Shown here in pieces: positions 16,573-25,740 of a DNA stretch of 61,740 nucleotides. The translations under genes and the position numbers were made by a program. Position 1 is the first letter of the stretch. Each line of letters starts with the position of its first letter. Origin of the DNA: Cryomorphaceae bacterium (GTDB taxonomy: Bacteria > Bacteroidota > Bacteroidia > Flavobacteriales_D > SKUL01); contig REDV01000066.1 in assembly GCA_007695365.1 (NCBI GenBank), forward strand, positions 1-61,740, given 5' to 3'. The notes below the pieces were generated by a model that was not told where the DNA came from, made no database searches, and was given only the letters and a program-made list of their open reading frames with translations.

Positions 16573-17424
16573 ATGAATTTTCGCATTAGTCTTTTCATCG
16601 GAGCTGCGCTATTGTTCGTGCTCGCTTCCTGCAAGAAAGAAGAGCCCAACGGAGTTACCACCCCAGCCAGTAAACTGCGGGGTAAAGTAGAATTGTATGA
16701 CAAATGGGGCAACATTGTGATTACCGGACGCGCCGGAACCCAGGCTTTCCTCACAGGGCAGTTTCAAAACTTTCAGACTACTACTGACAACACCGGGCGC
16801 TTTGAATTCAACGACCTGCCGGACGGAACATATACTGTTTCCGTATCTCGCGAAGGATATGCAACCGGTCAAATTGCCAATATCTTGTTTTCCAAAAACA
16901 GCCCTACCCTGGCCGTTCAGGGTGAATATCAGCTCTTACCAACCATCAACCTCGGAGTAGCCAGTACTGCAGAAGTAGATAGCACGGAGTTTATGGTGTT
17001 TTACGAGACTCAAATTATTTACATTGACACCATCAACGAACCTTGGGAAACCGATATTGACACCGTGTCTGCAAACCTATACCTGAGAAGTGTAATAGGC
17101 CCGGTTACTCCGGTACCCAACGCAAAGGCGGGGTACAGAATCTTTTTGGGCAAGACGCCCAATACAAGCCCGTCCAACTACCTCCGAACCATACACGGCG
17201 TTGTAAACATCAATCAAACCAATCCACAAGCCGGAGTGGTTGAAATCATCTGGAACCAACAGCAATGGTCTAACCTGGGATTCAATAAAGGAGATGTGGT
17301 TTACGCCAGAATTTATGGCGATGCCGTAAACCCAATTTTATTCGAATCGCCCGGCGGTCAGACCATCTTCCCAACACTCTCAGATGAGTTTGGAGCCGGG
17401 ATGGATATGATTGCCAATTTCTAG
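16573..17424 (+). CDS. Lipoprotein with carboxypeptidase-regulatory-like domain
   Basis: The 283-residue protein has a lipobox (LLFVLASCKK, Cys20). A beta-sandwich of the carboxypeptidase D regulatory type follows (about 36-105; NTGRFEFNDLPDGTYTVSVS), the fold also found at the start of SusC-type receptors and many Bacteroidota lipoproteins. The C-terminal part (about 110-283) is a beta-rich region without recognised motifs. It probably sits in the outer membrane or periplasm as a binding or structural protein. TATATTGG upstream (16541-16548) resembles a -7 box. It is convergent with the next gene. Confidence 0.75.
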   Translation: MNFRISLFIGAALLFVLASCKKEEPNGVTTPASKLRGKVELYDKWGNIVITGRAGTQAFLTGQFQNFQTTTDNTGRFEFNDLPDGTYTVSVSREGYATGQIANILFSKNSPTLAVQGEYQLLPTINLGVASTAEVDSTEFMVFYETQIIYIDTINEPWETDIDTVSANLYLRSVIGPVTPVPNAKAGYRIFLGKTPNTSPSNYLRTIHGVVNINQTNPQAGVVEIIWNQQQWSNLGFNKGDVVYARIYGDAVNPILFESPGGQTIFPTLSDEFGAGMDMIANF

Positions 17425-17433
17425 TTAAGCGTG

Positions 17434-18780
17434 CTACACAAAGTTTGGTGGAACCTCTTTCTCAACGAAACTCATCCCCAAGCTTTCCAGTTCTTTAAGA
17501 ACGGGTATGTATATCTCCGGTTGAATCGGAATCAATGCCCCCCTCAAGTTGACGTTTCCGTTCAGGATGTGTCTTGCCGCAATACCAATAGGCAGACCTA
17601 CAGTTTTGGACATTGCCGTATGGGTTTGATCCTCACCCAGCACAACGAGCGATGAATTGAACTCGCGCTTTTCACCTCCATCAAGGAAACCTACCTTGTG
17701 CCACATCACAATCATGTCGCGGTCACCCTCCTCCAGGCTCATCTTCTCTTCCATTCTTTTCTGGAGAATTTGTGCGGGAGTGGCGGCTTCCAAACCAATG
17801 GGATCATTTTCAAAAAGCCCGAGCCACTGCAGTAATTCCATGGCGGGGTCATCGTGTTCCATTTTGAGGTAGGCTCTTAGTTTAAGCTCAACCGAATCGT
17901 AAGGGTTGTAAGCTAAAAATGAGTTGATAAACTGTCGATACGTCATGGATGCAACATCCTCCATAACATAACTGTCATCGGTTGCCCCAAGCTGTACCAA
18001 CACATTCCAGGCGCGGCAAAAACCCGGTCTTCGCAGCGTTCCCCGATAAATGGTGGGCACCTCCTTCAGTCCATACGATTCACGGTATTTCAAAGAATCG
18101 CGGTTGGCATAACCCTCAAACCTACCGAACCCCTCAATATCAATCAGCTCTGTACGACTAAAGAGCTTGTGGTAGGGGATGTACTTAAATCTCCCTCCGT
18201 GCTTGAACTGCACGACTCCACCTTGCCCGGCCACAACCACATTTCTGGGGTTCCAGGTAAATTTATATCCCCACGGATTATTGTCACTTTCAGGAGCGAT
18301 GAGACCGCCTGTAAACGACTCAAAGCACTTTATATCACCGCCCTTCTCGCGAATTTCGTTCAGAAGTTTCATAGCTGAGAGGTGGTCAATGCCGGGGTCC
18401 AGCCCTATCTCATTCAAGGCGATCAAGCCTTTTTCTCTGAATGGCGCATCCAGCGCCTCTATCTCTTTGGTGATGTATGACGGAGTGATTACGTGCTTGC
18501 CAAACTCGAGGCAATCCCTCACCACTTCAAGATGCATGGATGCCGGAAGCATAGAAATCACCACGTCGTGACTGCTGATCAGTTTCCGCCTCAGCTCTTC
18601 ATTTCTTGCATCAAACAGGGCGGCAGTACCTCTATCATGTCCGGCCACCTTACGTCTGGCCAATTGCTCGTCCAAATCACACACAGTAAGCTGCCAATCC
18701 TCAGCCTGCGCATTGCCAAGCATATACTTTATCAATGTTGAAGATGAGCGCCCCGCTCCGATGATCAAAACTTTCCTCAT
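17434..18780 (-). CDS. Saccharopine dehydrogenase family protein
   Basis: The 448-residue protein opens with a Rossmann dinucleotide motif VLIIGAGRSSSTLIKYM and continues with HDVVISMLPASMHLEVV and GLDPGIDHLSAMKLL. The saccharopine dehydrogenase C-terminal catalytic domain follows (FESFTGGLIAPESDNNPWGYKF). This matches Lys9-type enzymes and the dehydrogenase half of AASS, which interconvert saccharopine with glutamate and aminoadipate semialdehyde. A role in lysine catabolism is likely; the lysine-ketoglutarate reductase partner is not adjacent. The length fits a single-function enzyme. A -7 box lies 20-30 bases upstream. Confidence 0.88.
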   Translation of the reverse strand: MRKVLIIGAGRSSSTLIKYMLGNAQAEDWQLTVCDLDEQLARRKVAGHDRGTAALFDARNEELRRKLISSHDVVISMLPASMHLEVVRDCLEFGKHVITPSYITKEIEALDAPFREKGLIALNEIGLDPGIDHLSAMKLLNEIREKGGDIKCFESFTGGLIAPESDNNPWGYKFTWNPRNVVVAGQGGVVQFKHGGRFKYIPYHKLFSRTELIDIEGFGRFEGYANRDSLKYRESYGLKEVPTIYRGTLRRPGFCRAWNVLVQLGATDDSYVMEDVASMTYRQFINSFLAYNPYDSVELKLRAYLKMEHDDPAMELLQWLGLFENDPIGLEAATPAQILQKRMEEKMSLEEGDRDMIVMWHKVGFLDGGEKREFNSSLVVLGEDQTHTAMSKTVGLPIGIAARHILNGNVNLRGALIPIQPEIYIPVLKELESLGMSFVEKEVPPNFV

Positions 18781-18800
18781 TACACGAATTCAATTTGGGC

Positions 18801-18808
18801 CAAATATA
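18801..18808 (-). promoter_or_regulatory. -7 box of the saccharopine dehydrogenase gene
   Basis: TATATTTG on the minus strand, an exact consensus match 20 bases before the ATG at 18780. No TTG is seen at the -33 distance. Confidence 0.55.
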
Positions 18809-18934
18809 CAGGTTCGGGTACATCCGTCTGAGGAGAAAAAAACCACTTTTCAACGTTGCGCTTGAGCTGATTTGGCACGCGTATTGAGAACACGTCGCCA
18901 AAACATTTACTTTTACCCTCCAAAACAAACAACC

Positions 18935-19948
18935 ATGAAAACGCTGACCTTCCTCTTTTCATTTATCGCGCTGTCCTTTAGTGCTTTGAGCCAGCAAACT
19001 ACCAATCTCGTGATATTCTCAGACCAGGGAGAGCCATTCTACGCGTTCGTTAACAGCGTAAAGCAGAATGAAAATGCCATGAGCAATGTAAAAATCACCG
19101 ATTTACCGAGCGAAATGGCACGGATTAGAATTGTATTTGAAGATGAGAGCCTGGGCACATTGGATCGCAACTTCATGTTGCAATTCGGGCATGAAATTAC
19201 CGCCCGAATCATGCAAAACCGCAAAGGCCAATATGTACTTCGTCCTTTTGGCGAGCCTGTTCCTATTTCAGCAGCGCCGGTGGTAGCAGACCAGCCTGTG
19301 ATTATCTACCACGCCGAACCGGCCACTGCGGAACCCACTCCTGCCCGTCCTACAAACATCCCTGTTGCCGACGAGGAAGTAGTTCAAACCACAGTTGTGG
19401 TTACCGAGGGTGAACGCCCCGCTCGCCCGGCCGGCCAGGGTGCCTCCATCGGAATCAATGTGGATGGAGTTGGAATTTCCATGGATGTGAACATTCACGA
19501 TGAAACCGGCAGTATGAGTAGCACGACTACCACTACTACCACTACTACCACCCGTCAGCCCGCAACCCGCCCTCAACCCGTAGACCCTGTCGTGGTTGAA
19601 GAAGAGGTAGTTGAACCCCTCGTTCCGGGTTACAGCGGTCCTATAGGTTGCTCAGGTTTTTTGATGTCCGACAGCCAGTTTGAACAAGCCAAGAAAACCA
19701 TCAGCAACCAGACTTTTGAAGACAACAAAATCACCGTTGCCAAGCAAATCTCTGCCAGCAACTGCCTCACAACTTCTCAGGTGAAAGAACTGCTCCCCCT
19801 CTTCACCTTTGAAGACAGCAAGTTGGATTTTGCGAAGCACGCTTACGATCGCACTCACGACATCGGGAACTACTGGATGCTGAACGACAGCTTCACTTTT
19901 TCGTCCAGCGTGGATGATTTAAACCGATTTATCCAGTCTCGCAGATAA
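18935..19948 (+). CDS. Secreted DUF4476 protein
   Basis: The 337-residue protein starts at ATG 18935 with a signal peptide (MKTLTFLFSFIALSFSALSQ); a longer frame from 18872 lacks support. An N-terminal beta domain (about 22-105) is followed by a Pro/Val/Thr-rich linker containing a run of about ten Thr encoded by an ACT/ACC microsatellite (19526-19553). A C-terminal DUF4476 helical domain lies at about 240-337 (CSGFLMSDSQFEQAKKTI, ASNCLTTSQVKELLPLF). DUF4476 is frequent in Bacteroidota with no known role. It is the first gene of a four-gene unit with three lipoproteins, nine bases before the next start. Confidence 0.82.
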   Translation: MKTLTFLFSFIALSFSALSQQTTNLVIFSDQGEPFYAFVNSVKQNENAMSNVKITDLPSEMARIRIVFEDESLGTLDRNFMLQFGHEITARIMQNRKGQYVLRPFGEPVPISAAPVVADQPVIIYHAEPATAEPTPARPTNIPVADEEVVQTTVVVTEGERPARPAGQGASIGINVDGVGISMDVNIHDETGSMSSTTTTTTTTTTRQPATRPQPVDPVVVEEEVVEPLVPGYSGPIGCSGFLMSDSQFEQAKKTISNQTFEDNKITVAKQISASNCLTTSQVKELLPLFTFEDSKLDFAKHAYDRTHDIGNYWMLNDSFTFSSSVDDLNRFIQSRR

Positions 19949-19957
19949 CACCACAAT

Positions 19958-21325
19958 TTGAAAAGCCTAAGCTACATAGTAACCCTTTTTGCCATTGTTG
20001 TCCTGTTGCCGGGCTGCGGAGGTGCCCAGTCATTAGCCAAGCGCGGCGACAGGATGAATGCTGCCGGTCTTTACACCGAAGCTGCTGACTTTTACTTTCA
20101 GGCGCTTCAGCGAAACAGAAACAACGTTCGGGCCCGAATAGGCATGTCGCAAACAGGTCAAAAGGTTTTGAACGACAGGCTGGATCGTTTCAGCAGAAGC
20201 AACAAATCCGGCGACCTGCATCAAGCAGTAAGGCAATACCGTGAAGCCCAAGCCTATCAGACCCAATTACGGCGGGTTGGTGTGGAGGTAAATATCCCCG
20301 AATTTTTTACCCAGGACTACGAAAGGAGCAAAGAAATTGTGCTGGAAGAACTTTATGAAGAAGCCGAAGAGTTACTTGCTGAGCAGCGCTTTGAAGATGC
20401 TAAAGCAAAGTTTGAAGAAGTAAAGGCTCTTGACCCAAACTTCCGGGATGCACGTGACCTGGCCGACAAAGCATTTAGCAAGCCCCTTTACATTCAGGGG
20501 AAAACAGCTTTGGACAACGGCGACTATCGCAAGGCACACGGATTTTTTCGGCAAATTCTGGATCGCACTCCCAACTTCAAAGACACTCGTGAACTTCAGC
20601 GGGAAGCGCTGGAAAAAGGGCGCATCGTGGTTGCCCTTGTTCCGTTTGAGAACGTATCGAACGAAGCCAATGTAGAAAAGAGAGTGAGTGCATACCTGCT
20701 TGATGAACTCTCGCGTTTACCAGATCCCTTTTTGCGCTTTGTGGATCGCAGTGATATGGAAAGGCTTATTGAGGAACAACAGTTAAGCCTTTCAGGACTG
20801 TTTAATGAAGAAACAGCTATTCGGGTAGGTGAACTGGCAGGCGCCAAGGCCATTATAACCGGTAAAGTATTAGACTACAGGGTTCAGGAGGGTCGTTTAC
20901 AGCACACTCGCAGAAATGGGTTTGAGGGATTTCAAGTGCAACGCAAAAGTGCAGAAACAGGACAGACCTACTTCGAAACCCGATACCGCCCTGTGCAATA
21001 CAGCGAGTACACCGGAAGCAATTCCGTACATCTTACCTTTCAGTATAAGCTGCTTTCGCTGGAATCCGGTGAAGTGCTTTCCTCCCGAATTATTGATCGT
21101 GAATCTCGGGATGCCATTCACTTTGCCGACTTCGACGGAAATGCAGCCATGCTCTTCCCAGCCAGTGGAAATGTGCGCAACCCGGCTCCTGCTGCCAAAC
21201 GCCAGTTGGATGGATTGTTGCGGGCGCGCAGAACCATGAAATCAGCCACTGAACTTTCGAATGCACTATTCAACGACATCTCCAATCAGATCAGTCGTGA
21301 AGTAGCAACACAGATGTCAAAGTGA
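19958..21325 (+). CDS. CsgG-like lipoprotein with TPR region
   Basis: The 455-residue protein starts with TTG at 19958. That choice is forced by the lipoprotein signal peptide beginning there (MKSLSYIVTLFAIVVLLPGC, Cys20). Residues 25-215 are TPR-like helices (YTEAADFYFQALQRN, DYRKAHGFFRQIL). Residues about 220-310 match the CsgG core: VALVPFENVSNE, FVDRSDMERLIEEQQLSLSG and IRVGELAGAKAIITGKV. CsgG family proteins form outer-membrane pores or, as LpoB-like forms, activate penicillin-binding proteins. No curli genes lie nearby. Its stop shares one base with the next ATG. Confidence 0.82.
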   Translation: MKSLSYIVTLFAIVVLLPGCGGAQSLAKRGDRMNAAGLYTEAADFYFQALQRNRNNVRARIGMSQTGQKVLNDRLDRFSRSNKSGDLHQAVRQYREAQAYQTQLRRVGVEVNIPEFFTQDYERSKEIVLEELYEEAEELLAEQRFEDAKAKFEEVKALDPNFRDARDLADKAFSKPLYIQGKTALDNGDYRKAHGFFRQILDRTPNFKDTRELQREALEKGRIVVALVPFENVSNEANVEKRVSAYLLDELSRLPDPFLRFVDRSDMERLIEEQQLSLSGLFNEETAIRVGELAGAKAIITGKVLDYRVQEGRLQHTRRNGFEGFQVQRKSAETGQTYFETRYRPVQYSEYTGSNSVHLTFQYKLLSLESGEVLSSRIIDRESRDAIHFADFDGNAAMLFPASGNVRNPAPAAKRQLDGLLRARRTMKSATELSNALFNDISNQISREVATQMSK

Positions 21326-22731
21326 TGCGCACCACTCACGTATGGCTCGTTCTTCCAACCATTTTATTGTTGATGTTGGGAGCTGGCTGCTCAGGCAAAA
21401 AGCAAGCGGCCCAGGAGTCTGTTTCTGCCGCAGAAGCAAACCCCCGCCCCCACTGGGTGGATCGCAAACCTACTTCCTCCGTGTTCTTTCACGGCATAGG
21501 TGTTGCCACCAGACGACCCAACAGCACCGATCACATTGAAACGGCACGTAACCTGGCATTAAACGACCTTGCCTCTGAGATACAAATTAACGTATCATCC
21601 AATTCTATCCTGTACACCCTGGAGCGCGACTACAAGTTCCAATCTGAATTTACCGAAACCATTCGAACAAGCACCAACCTCAATCTGGAAGGTTATGAAC
21701 TGGTTGACACCTGGGAATCCAATGGGCAGTACTGGGTGTATTATCGTCTCAACAGATCTGAATTCTATGCCCGCAAGGAAGCGGAGAAACGCGCCGTACT
21801 TAACAATGCTGCCGATTTTTACCGAAACGGAAGAACGGCTTGGCAAAATCAACAGGTAGCCTCTGCGTTCGATTTGCAGGTACGCGCTCTTTCAATCATG
21901 AAACCCTATTGGGCCGAAAGCAACGAGTATGATTTAGACGGAAGAACAGTGCTGCTTGACAATGCCATACTTCAGGAAATTCAGGACATGGCCAACCATA
22001 TCAATCTGGTAGCCCAACCCGCGCGGGTGGTGCTTAACCTGAGCAATGGGTTTAGCCAACAATGTGTTATTACTGCAAGCGACAGAATCACCGGCAGCAT
22101 GCTCGGTGGAGTACCTGTTCGGTACCAATACAGAGCAAGTTCAGGAATCGTAAGAGACCTACAAAACACTGCTTCAAACGGAACCCTCATTGTTCCCATT
22201 AAAAACCCAGAGTTGACCACCACGTACAATGAACTTAGGGCACAAATTGAGCTGGAGCAATTATTTGACCGGCGCGCTCTGGACCGGGATATGCTCAGGT
22301 TGGTTCGCAATCTGCAAACCCCTGACCTCAAGGTGCAAATTGAGTTGGAAAGACCTGTGTTTTTCATCGAGAGTAACGAGCAAAACCTCAACAACCGCGA
22401 ACTGCTTTCAAGATTGCGCGACCATTTCAGTAATGAGGTGATTAAAAACGGGCTACCTGTTTCTCAAAACCGCAATCAGGCGGATATTCTGGTATCCATT
22501 CATGCGCGCACGCGAAAAGGCGGTGAAACCAATGGCTTTGCAGTAGCTTTTTTGGATATGTCGCTGCGCCTTACTGATTTGGCTGGCAACAAGGTGTATT
22601 ACGAAGAATCCATGAAAGATATAAGAGGTGTAAGCAACACGCATGAAAGGGCGGGTTTTACTGCTTTTGACCGCGGACAGGAGAGGATAGATCGCGCCTT
22701 TATGCAGCGAGTTTTGAATACGATAATGTAA
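21325..22731 (+). CDS. LPP20-family lipoprotein, long form
   Basis: The 468-residue protein begins at ATG 21325, sharing the A of the preceding TGA. The lipobox is MLGAGCSG (Cys22). Residues about 40-150 look like an LPP20 domain: PHWVDRKP, FHGIGVA, ETARNLALNDLASEIQ, and YWVYYRLN. A middle beta region follows, and a C-terminal domain (about 340-468; ADILVSIHARTRKGG, SLRLTDLAGNKVYYEES) recalls LpoB/CsgG-associated folds. LPP20 proteins include outer-membrane lipoproteins such as FlgP. The operon context suggests a shared envelope assembly, but no flagellar genes are present. Confidence 0.75.
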   Translation: MRTTHVWLVLPTILLLMLGAGCSGKKQAAQESVSAAEANPRPHWVDRKPTSSVFFHGIGVATRRPNSTDHIETARNLALNDLASEIQINVSSNSILYTLERDYKFQSEFTETIRTSTNLNLEGYELVDTWESNGQYWVYYRLNRSEFYARKEAEKRAVLNNAADFYRNGRTAWQNQQVASAFDLQVRALSIMKPYWAESNEYDLDGRTVLLDNAILQEIQDMANHINLVAQPARVVLNLSNGFSQQCVITASDRITGSMLGGVPVRYQYRASSGIVRDLQNTASNGTLIVPIKNPELTTTYNELRAQIELEQLFDRRALDRDMLRLVRNLQTPDLKVQIELERPVFFIESNEQNLNNRELLSRLRDHFSNEVIKNGLPVSQNRNQADILVSIHARTRKGGETNGFAVAFLDMSLRLTDLAGNKVYYEESMKDIRGVSNTHERAGFTAFDRGQERIDRAFMQRVLNTIM

Positions 22732-22792
22732 GAAATAACTATTTTGGCACAGTTTGTGAAAAACCCTTGACAAATCATAAAAAACGGAAATC

Positions 22793-23398
22793 ATGAAAGC
22801 TCTAATCAACCCCCGTGTATTTACCATGAGTCTTCTGGCTCTGGGGCTGGCCATCGGCTCAACCAGCTGCGGAAAGAAAAAGAAAGCCGCACAACCAGGA
22901 CCTGCCCCTACAGGAGAAGTTCGTATCACTCAGTACTGTGCCGGACCGGATTACTTTAGCGACAGCAAGTTCTTCCGCGCCAATAACCTCGGTGAAAGCA
23001 TGGATCAGGCAACGGCCAAGCGACGTGCCTATACCAACGCAAGAGCAGATCTCGCGTCAGCTATTAACACCACCGTGAAACGTGTAATTGATGATTACGT
23101 GCTGACCCGCGAGTTCAACAACCGAGAGGAAATTGAAGAGCGATACGAAGCCCTTACCCGAGAGGTAGTTGACCAGCAGCTCAATGGAATCCGCACCATT
23201 TGCGAAGAAGTGGTTCGGGTAACTGAAAACGGTAACTTCAAGTACTACGTAGCCATCGAGCTGAGTGGAGAAGAGTTGGCCAACGCCATCAACCAGGGCA
23301 TCAGCCGCGACGAGCGTCTGCGCATTGACTACGACTACGAGCGTTTCAAAGAAACCTTCGACAAGGAGATGGAGCGCATGGCCAGAGAGCGAAACTAA
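22793..23398 (+). CDS. LPP20-like lipoprotein, short form
   Basis: The 201-residue lipoprotein has a lipobox ending GSTSCGKKK (Cys26), then an LPP20-like domain (QATAKRRAYTNARADLASAI, FKYYVAIELSGEELANAI). Its C-terminus is a charged helix (YDYERFKETFDKEMERMAR). It is 61 bases downstream of the long LPP20 gene and followed by a strong terminator, so it closes the unit. The similarity in layout to the preceding protein suggests that the two are paralogues that may assemble together. Confidence 0.75.
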   Translation: MKALINPRVFTMSLLALGLAIGSTSCGKKKKAAQPGPAPTGEVRITQYCAGPDYFSDSKFFRANNLGESMDQATAKRRAYTNARADLASAINTTVKRVIDDYVLTREFNNREEIEERYEALTREVVDQQLNGIRTICEEVVRVTENGNFKYYVAIELSGEELANAINQGISRDERLRIDYDYERFKETFDKEMERMARERN

Positions 23399-23415
23399 CG
23401 ACTCCAAGCATACTG

Positions 23416-23446
23416 AAAACCGCCCCAATCAAGGGGCGGTTTTTTT
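23416..23446 (+). terminator. Terminator of the DUF4476-CsgG-LPP20 unit
   Basis: CCGCCCC (23420-23426), loop AATCAA, GGGGCGG (23433-23439), then seven T residues. Flanking AAAA and TTTT extend the stem. Confidence 0.9.
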
Positions 23447-23479
23447 ATATCCCTCATCTTGACTTCGTACATTAGCCGC

Positions 23480-23893
23480 ATGAATAAAAAGATGTTTATC
23501 GCAGCCTGTTTAATGATGGCCATTGCAGTGATTCTGGGTGCTATCGGCGCCCACTCGCTCAAAGAAAGACTGAGCGCAGAAATGCTTCAATCATTCGAAA
23601 CAGGTGTGCGATATCAAATCTATCATTCGCTGGCCCTGCTTCTTCTGGCCTTTCACACAAAGCACTTTAGCAAAAAACTGTTTCGCACGGCCACAACTTT
23701 TTTCTTCGGAGGCATTCTGTTCTTCTCGGGTTCCATTTATGCACTCGCGGCTGCATCACTGGCAGGCGTTGAGCTTGCTCCCCATATTTGGTGGGTAACC
23801 CCGCTCGGAGGACTCTATCTTATCGCGGCATGGTTGTTCCTCGCACTCTCCGCCGTGCGCAACGGCAACGGCATCCCCAGCGCACAGGAATAG
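23480..23893 (+). CDS. DUF423 membrane protein
   Basis: The 137-residue protein starts at ATG 23480; a longer frame from 23459 adds only seven residues that do not fit. Four hydrophobic segments are visible (about 5-22, 48-60, 70-90, 98-120). The early motif ILGAIGAHSLKERLS and YHSLALLLLAFH are typical of DUF423 (YwdK/YgdD). The family is widespread and its function unresolved. A -7-like TACATTAG lies at 23469-23476. No operon partner. Confidence 0.88.
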   Translation: MNKKMFIAACLMMAIAVILGAIGAHSLKERLSAEMLQSFETGVRYQIYHSLALLLLAFHTKHFSKKLFRTATTFFFGGILFFSGSIYALAAASLAGVELAPHIWWVTPLGGLYLIAAWLFLALSAVRNGNGIPSAQE

Positions 23894-23977
23894 GAATGGT
23901 CACGTTTCTGCCGTCATTGGTGATAACGCGTTGGTAAATCATGGGGGCGTTCACTGGGCTGCTTCTAGCTAAAAGCC

Positions 23978-23985
23978 TACCTTTG
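23978..23985 (+). promoter_or_regulatory. -7 box of pckA
   Basis: TACCTTTG is an exact match to TAnnTTTG, 38 bases before the pckA ATG. No well-placed TTG is seen. Confidence 0.5.
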
Positions 23986-24023
23986 TCGTTCGTTTATTTA
24001 ATCATTGACTAAAACAGATCAAT

Positions 24024-25640
24024 ATGACCGTATTCGGACGTAAACCGGACAATGCTGACCTGAGCTACCTCGGTTTAGAGAACACAGCAAACGTTTTTTG
24101 GAACCTGACTCCCGCTGAACTGGTAGAGGAAACCATTGTGAATGGAATGGGTATCCTTACCCACACAGGTGCTCTCGCCATCAATACCGGTGAGTTTACT
24201 GGACGATCACCCAAAGACCGGTTCCTCGTAAGCGACGAACTTACTGAAGACAATGTATGGTGGGGCGATATCAACAAAAGATTTGATGCGGCTCACTTCG
24301 ACAAACTACTCAATCGCCTTCAGGCTTATCTCTGCAACCGGGACGTGTACGTTAAAGACGCTTCTATTTGCGCTGACCCCAAGTATCGTTTGAATGTTCG
24401 CGTTGTTTCTGAATACCCTTGGTCGAATCTCTTTGTCGACAACATGTTCATTAGGCTGAACAATGAGGAGATCAAAGGTTTTTCTCCAGACTGGAACGTA
24501 GTATGTGCTCCCGGTTTTCACGCTGATCCTGCCATTGACCATACCCGCCAGCACAACTTCGCCATTGTGAATTTCGCCAAACAAATGATCATCATCGGCG
24601 GAACCGGCTACACCGGCGAAATCAAAAAGGGAATTTTCTCGGTGCTGAATTTCGTTCTACCATACAAGCACAATGTATTGCCCATGCACTGTTCAGCCAA
24701 CGTAGGTGAGGACGGAGATACTGCCATTTTCTTTGGTCTGTCAGGCACAGGTAAAACTACACTCTCATCCGATCCCAACCGCCGTCTGATTGGCGACGAC
24801 GAGCACGGATGGGCCAACGGAAGCGTGTTTAACTTTGAAGGTGGTTGCTACGCCAAATGCATTGACCTGTCTGAAGACAAAGAGCCTCAAATTTTCAACG
24901 CCATTAAGTTCGGTGCCCTTCTTGAAAACATAGGCTTTGACGAAAACGATCCGTCAAAACCCGATTACACCGATTCTACAATCACCGAAAACACCCGCGT
25001 GAGCTATCCTCTACACCATATTGACAACATTATGGTGCCCTCGGTGGGTAGCGATGCCAAAAACATTTTCTTCCTTACCTGTGATGCATATGGCGTATTG
25101 CCTCCCATCTCTAAACTTTCGCGGGGGCAAGCTATGTACCACTTCATGTCGGGTTACACCGCCAAAGTTGCAGGTACCGAAGCCGGTATTACCGACCCGG
25201 TAACCGCCTTCTCGGCCTGTTTTGGTGCTCCGTTTATGCCGCTGCACCCTTCTAAATACGCTGAAATGCTCGGAAAGAAAATGGACGAAAACGACGTGCG
25301 CGTGTGGTTGATCAACACGGGCTGGTCGGGCGGAGCATACGGTGTGGGCGAGCGTATCAAGTTGCGTTATACCCGCGCCATGATTACGGCTGCCCTTCGC
25401 GGTGAACTTGACAACGTTGAGTATAAAGAGCACGAGGTGTTTGGCCTTCACATGCCACTCACCTGTCCCGAGGTACCCGATGAAATGCTCGACCCCAAAT
25501 CAACATGGAGCGACGCTGCGGCTTACGATGCACAAGCGCTTAAACTGGCAGAGAAATTCATCGAAAACTTTCGCAAGTTTGAGGAGCACACCAACGGTGA
25601 AATAAAATCTTCAGGACCGCGCATCAAGCAAAACGCCTGA
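24024..25640 (+). CDS. pckA: Phosphoenolpyruvate carboxykinase (ATP)
   Basis: The 538-residue enzyme is of full normal length. It contains the kinase P-loop GLSGTGKTTLSSDPNR (about 238-253), the metal-binding GDDEHGW (about 258-264), the HTRQHNF region and FSACFGAPFMPLHP. It converts oxaloacetate and ATP to phosphoenolpyruvate and CO2, the first step of gluconeogenesis from organic and amino acids, in the cytosol. It stands alone with its own promoter and terminator. Confidence 0.96.
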   Translation: MTVFGRKPDNADLSYLGLENTANVFWNLTPAELVEETIVNGMGILTHTGALAINTGEFTGRSPKDRFLVSDELTEDNVWWGDINKRFDAAHFDKLLNRLQAYLCNRDVYVKDASICADPKYRLNVRVVSEYPWSNLFVDNMFIRLNNEEIKGFSPDWNVVCAPGFHADPAIDHTRQHNFAIVNFAKQMIIIGGTGYTGEIKKGIFSVLNFVLPYKHNVLPMHCSANVGEDGDTAIFFGLSGTGKTTLSSDPNRRLIGDDEHGWANGSVFNFEGGCYAKCIDLSEDKEPQIFNAIKFGALLENIGFDENDPSKPDYTDSTITENTRVSYPLHHIDNIMVPSVGSDAKNIFFLTCDAYGVLPPISKLSRGQAMYHFMSGYTAKVAGTEAGITDPVTAFSACFGAPFMPLHPSKYAEMLGKKMDENDVRVWLINTGWSGGAYGVGERIKLRYTRAMITAALRGELDNVEYKEHEVFGLHMPLTCPEVPDEMLDPKSTWSDAAAYDAQALKLAEKFIENFRKFEEHTNGEIKSSGPRIKQNA

Positions 25641-25663
25641 CCCCTGCTTTTAAGCACTTTTGC

Positions 25664-25697
25664 AAAAAACGCCTCCGAAATCGGAAGGCGTTTTTTT
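25664..25697 (+). terminator. Terminator of pckA
   Basis: ACGCCT-CCGA (25669-25678), loop AA, TCGG-AAGGCGT (25681-25691), followed by T7 in total. A-rich flanks extend the stem. Confidence 0.88.
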
Positions 25698-25709
25698 ATG
25701 ACCGAATCC

Positions 25710-25740
25710 AAAAAACAAAAGAGCGCCCCGTTGGACGCTC
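25710..25740 (-). terminator. Terminator of the response regulator gene (minus strand)
   Basis: GAGCG-TCC-AACG-GGG-CGCTC on the minus strand (25740-25721) is followed by TTTTGTTTTTTGG. It lies 234 bases beyond the regulator stop. The DNA between (25741-25973) is AT-rich with homopolymer tracts, and I see no gene in it. Confidence 0.65.

Noticed and set aside
18935-23398. Curli or flagellar gene cluster
   Set aside because: CsgG-like and LPP20-like proteins are present, but no CsgA/B/E/F repeats and no flagellar genes.
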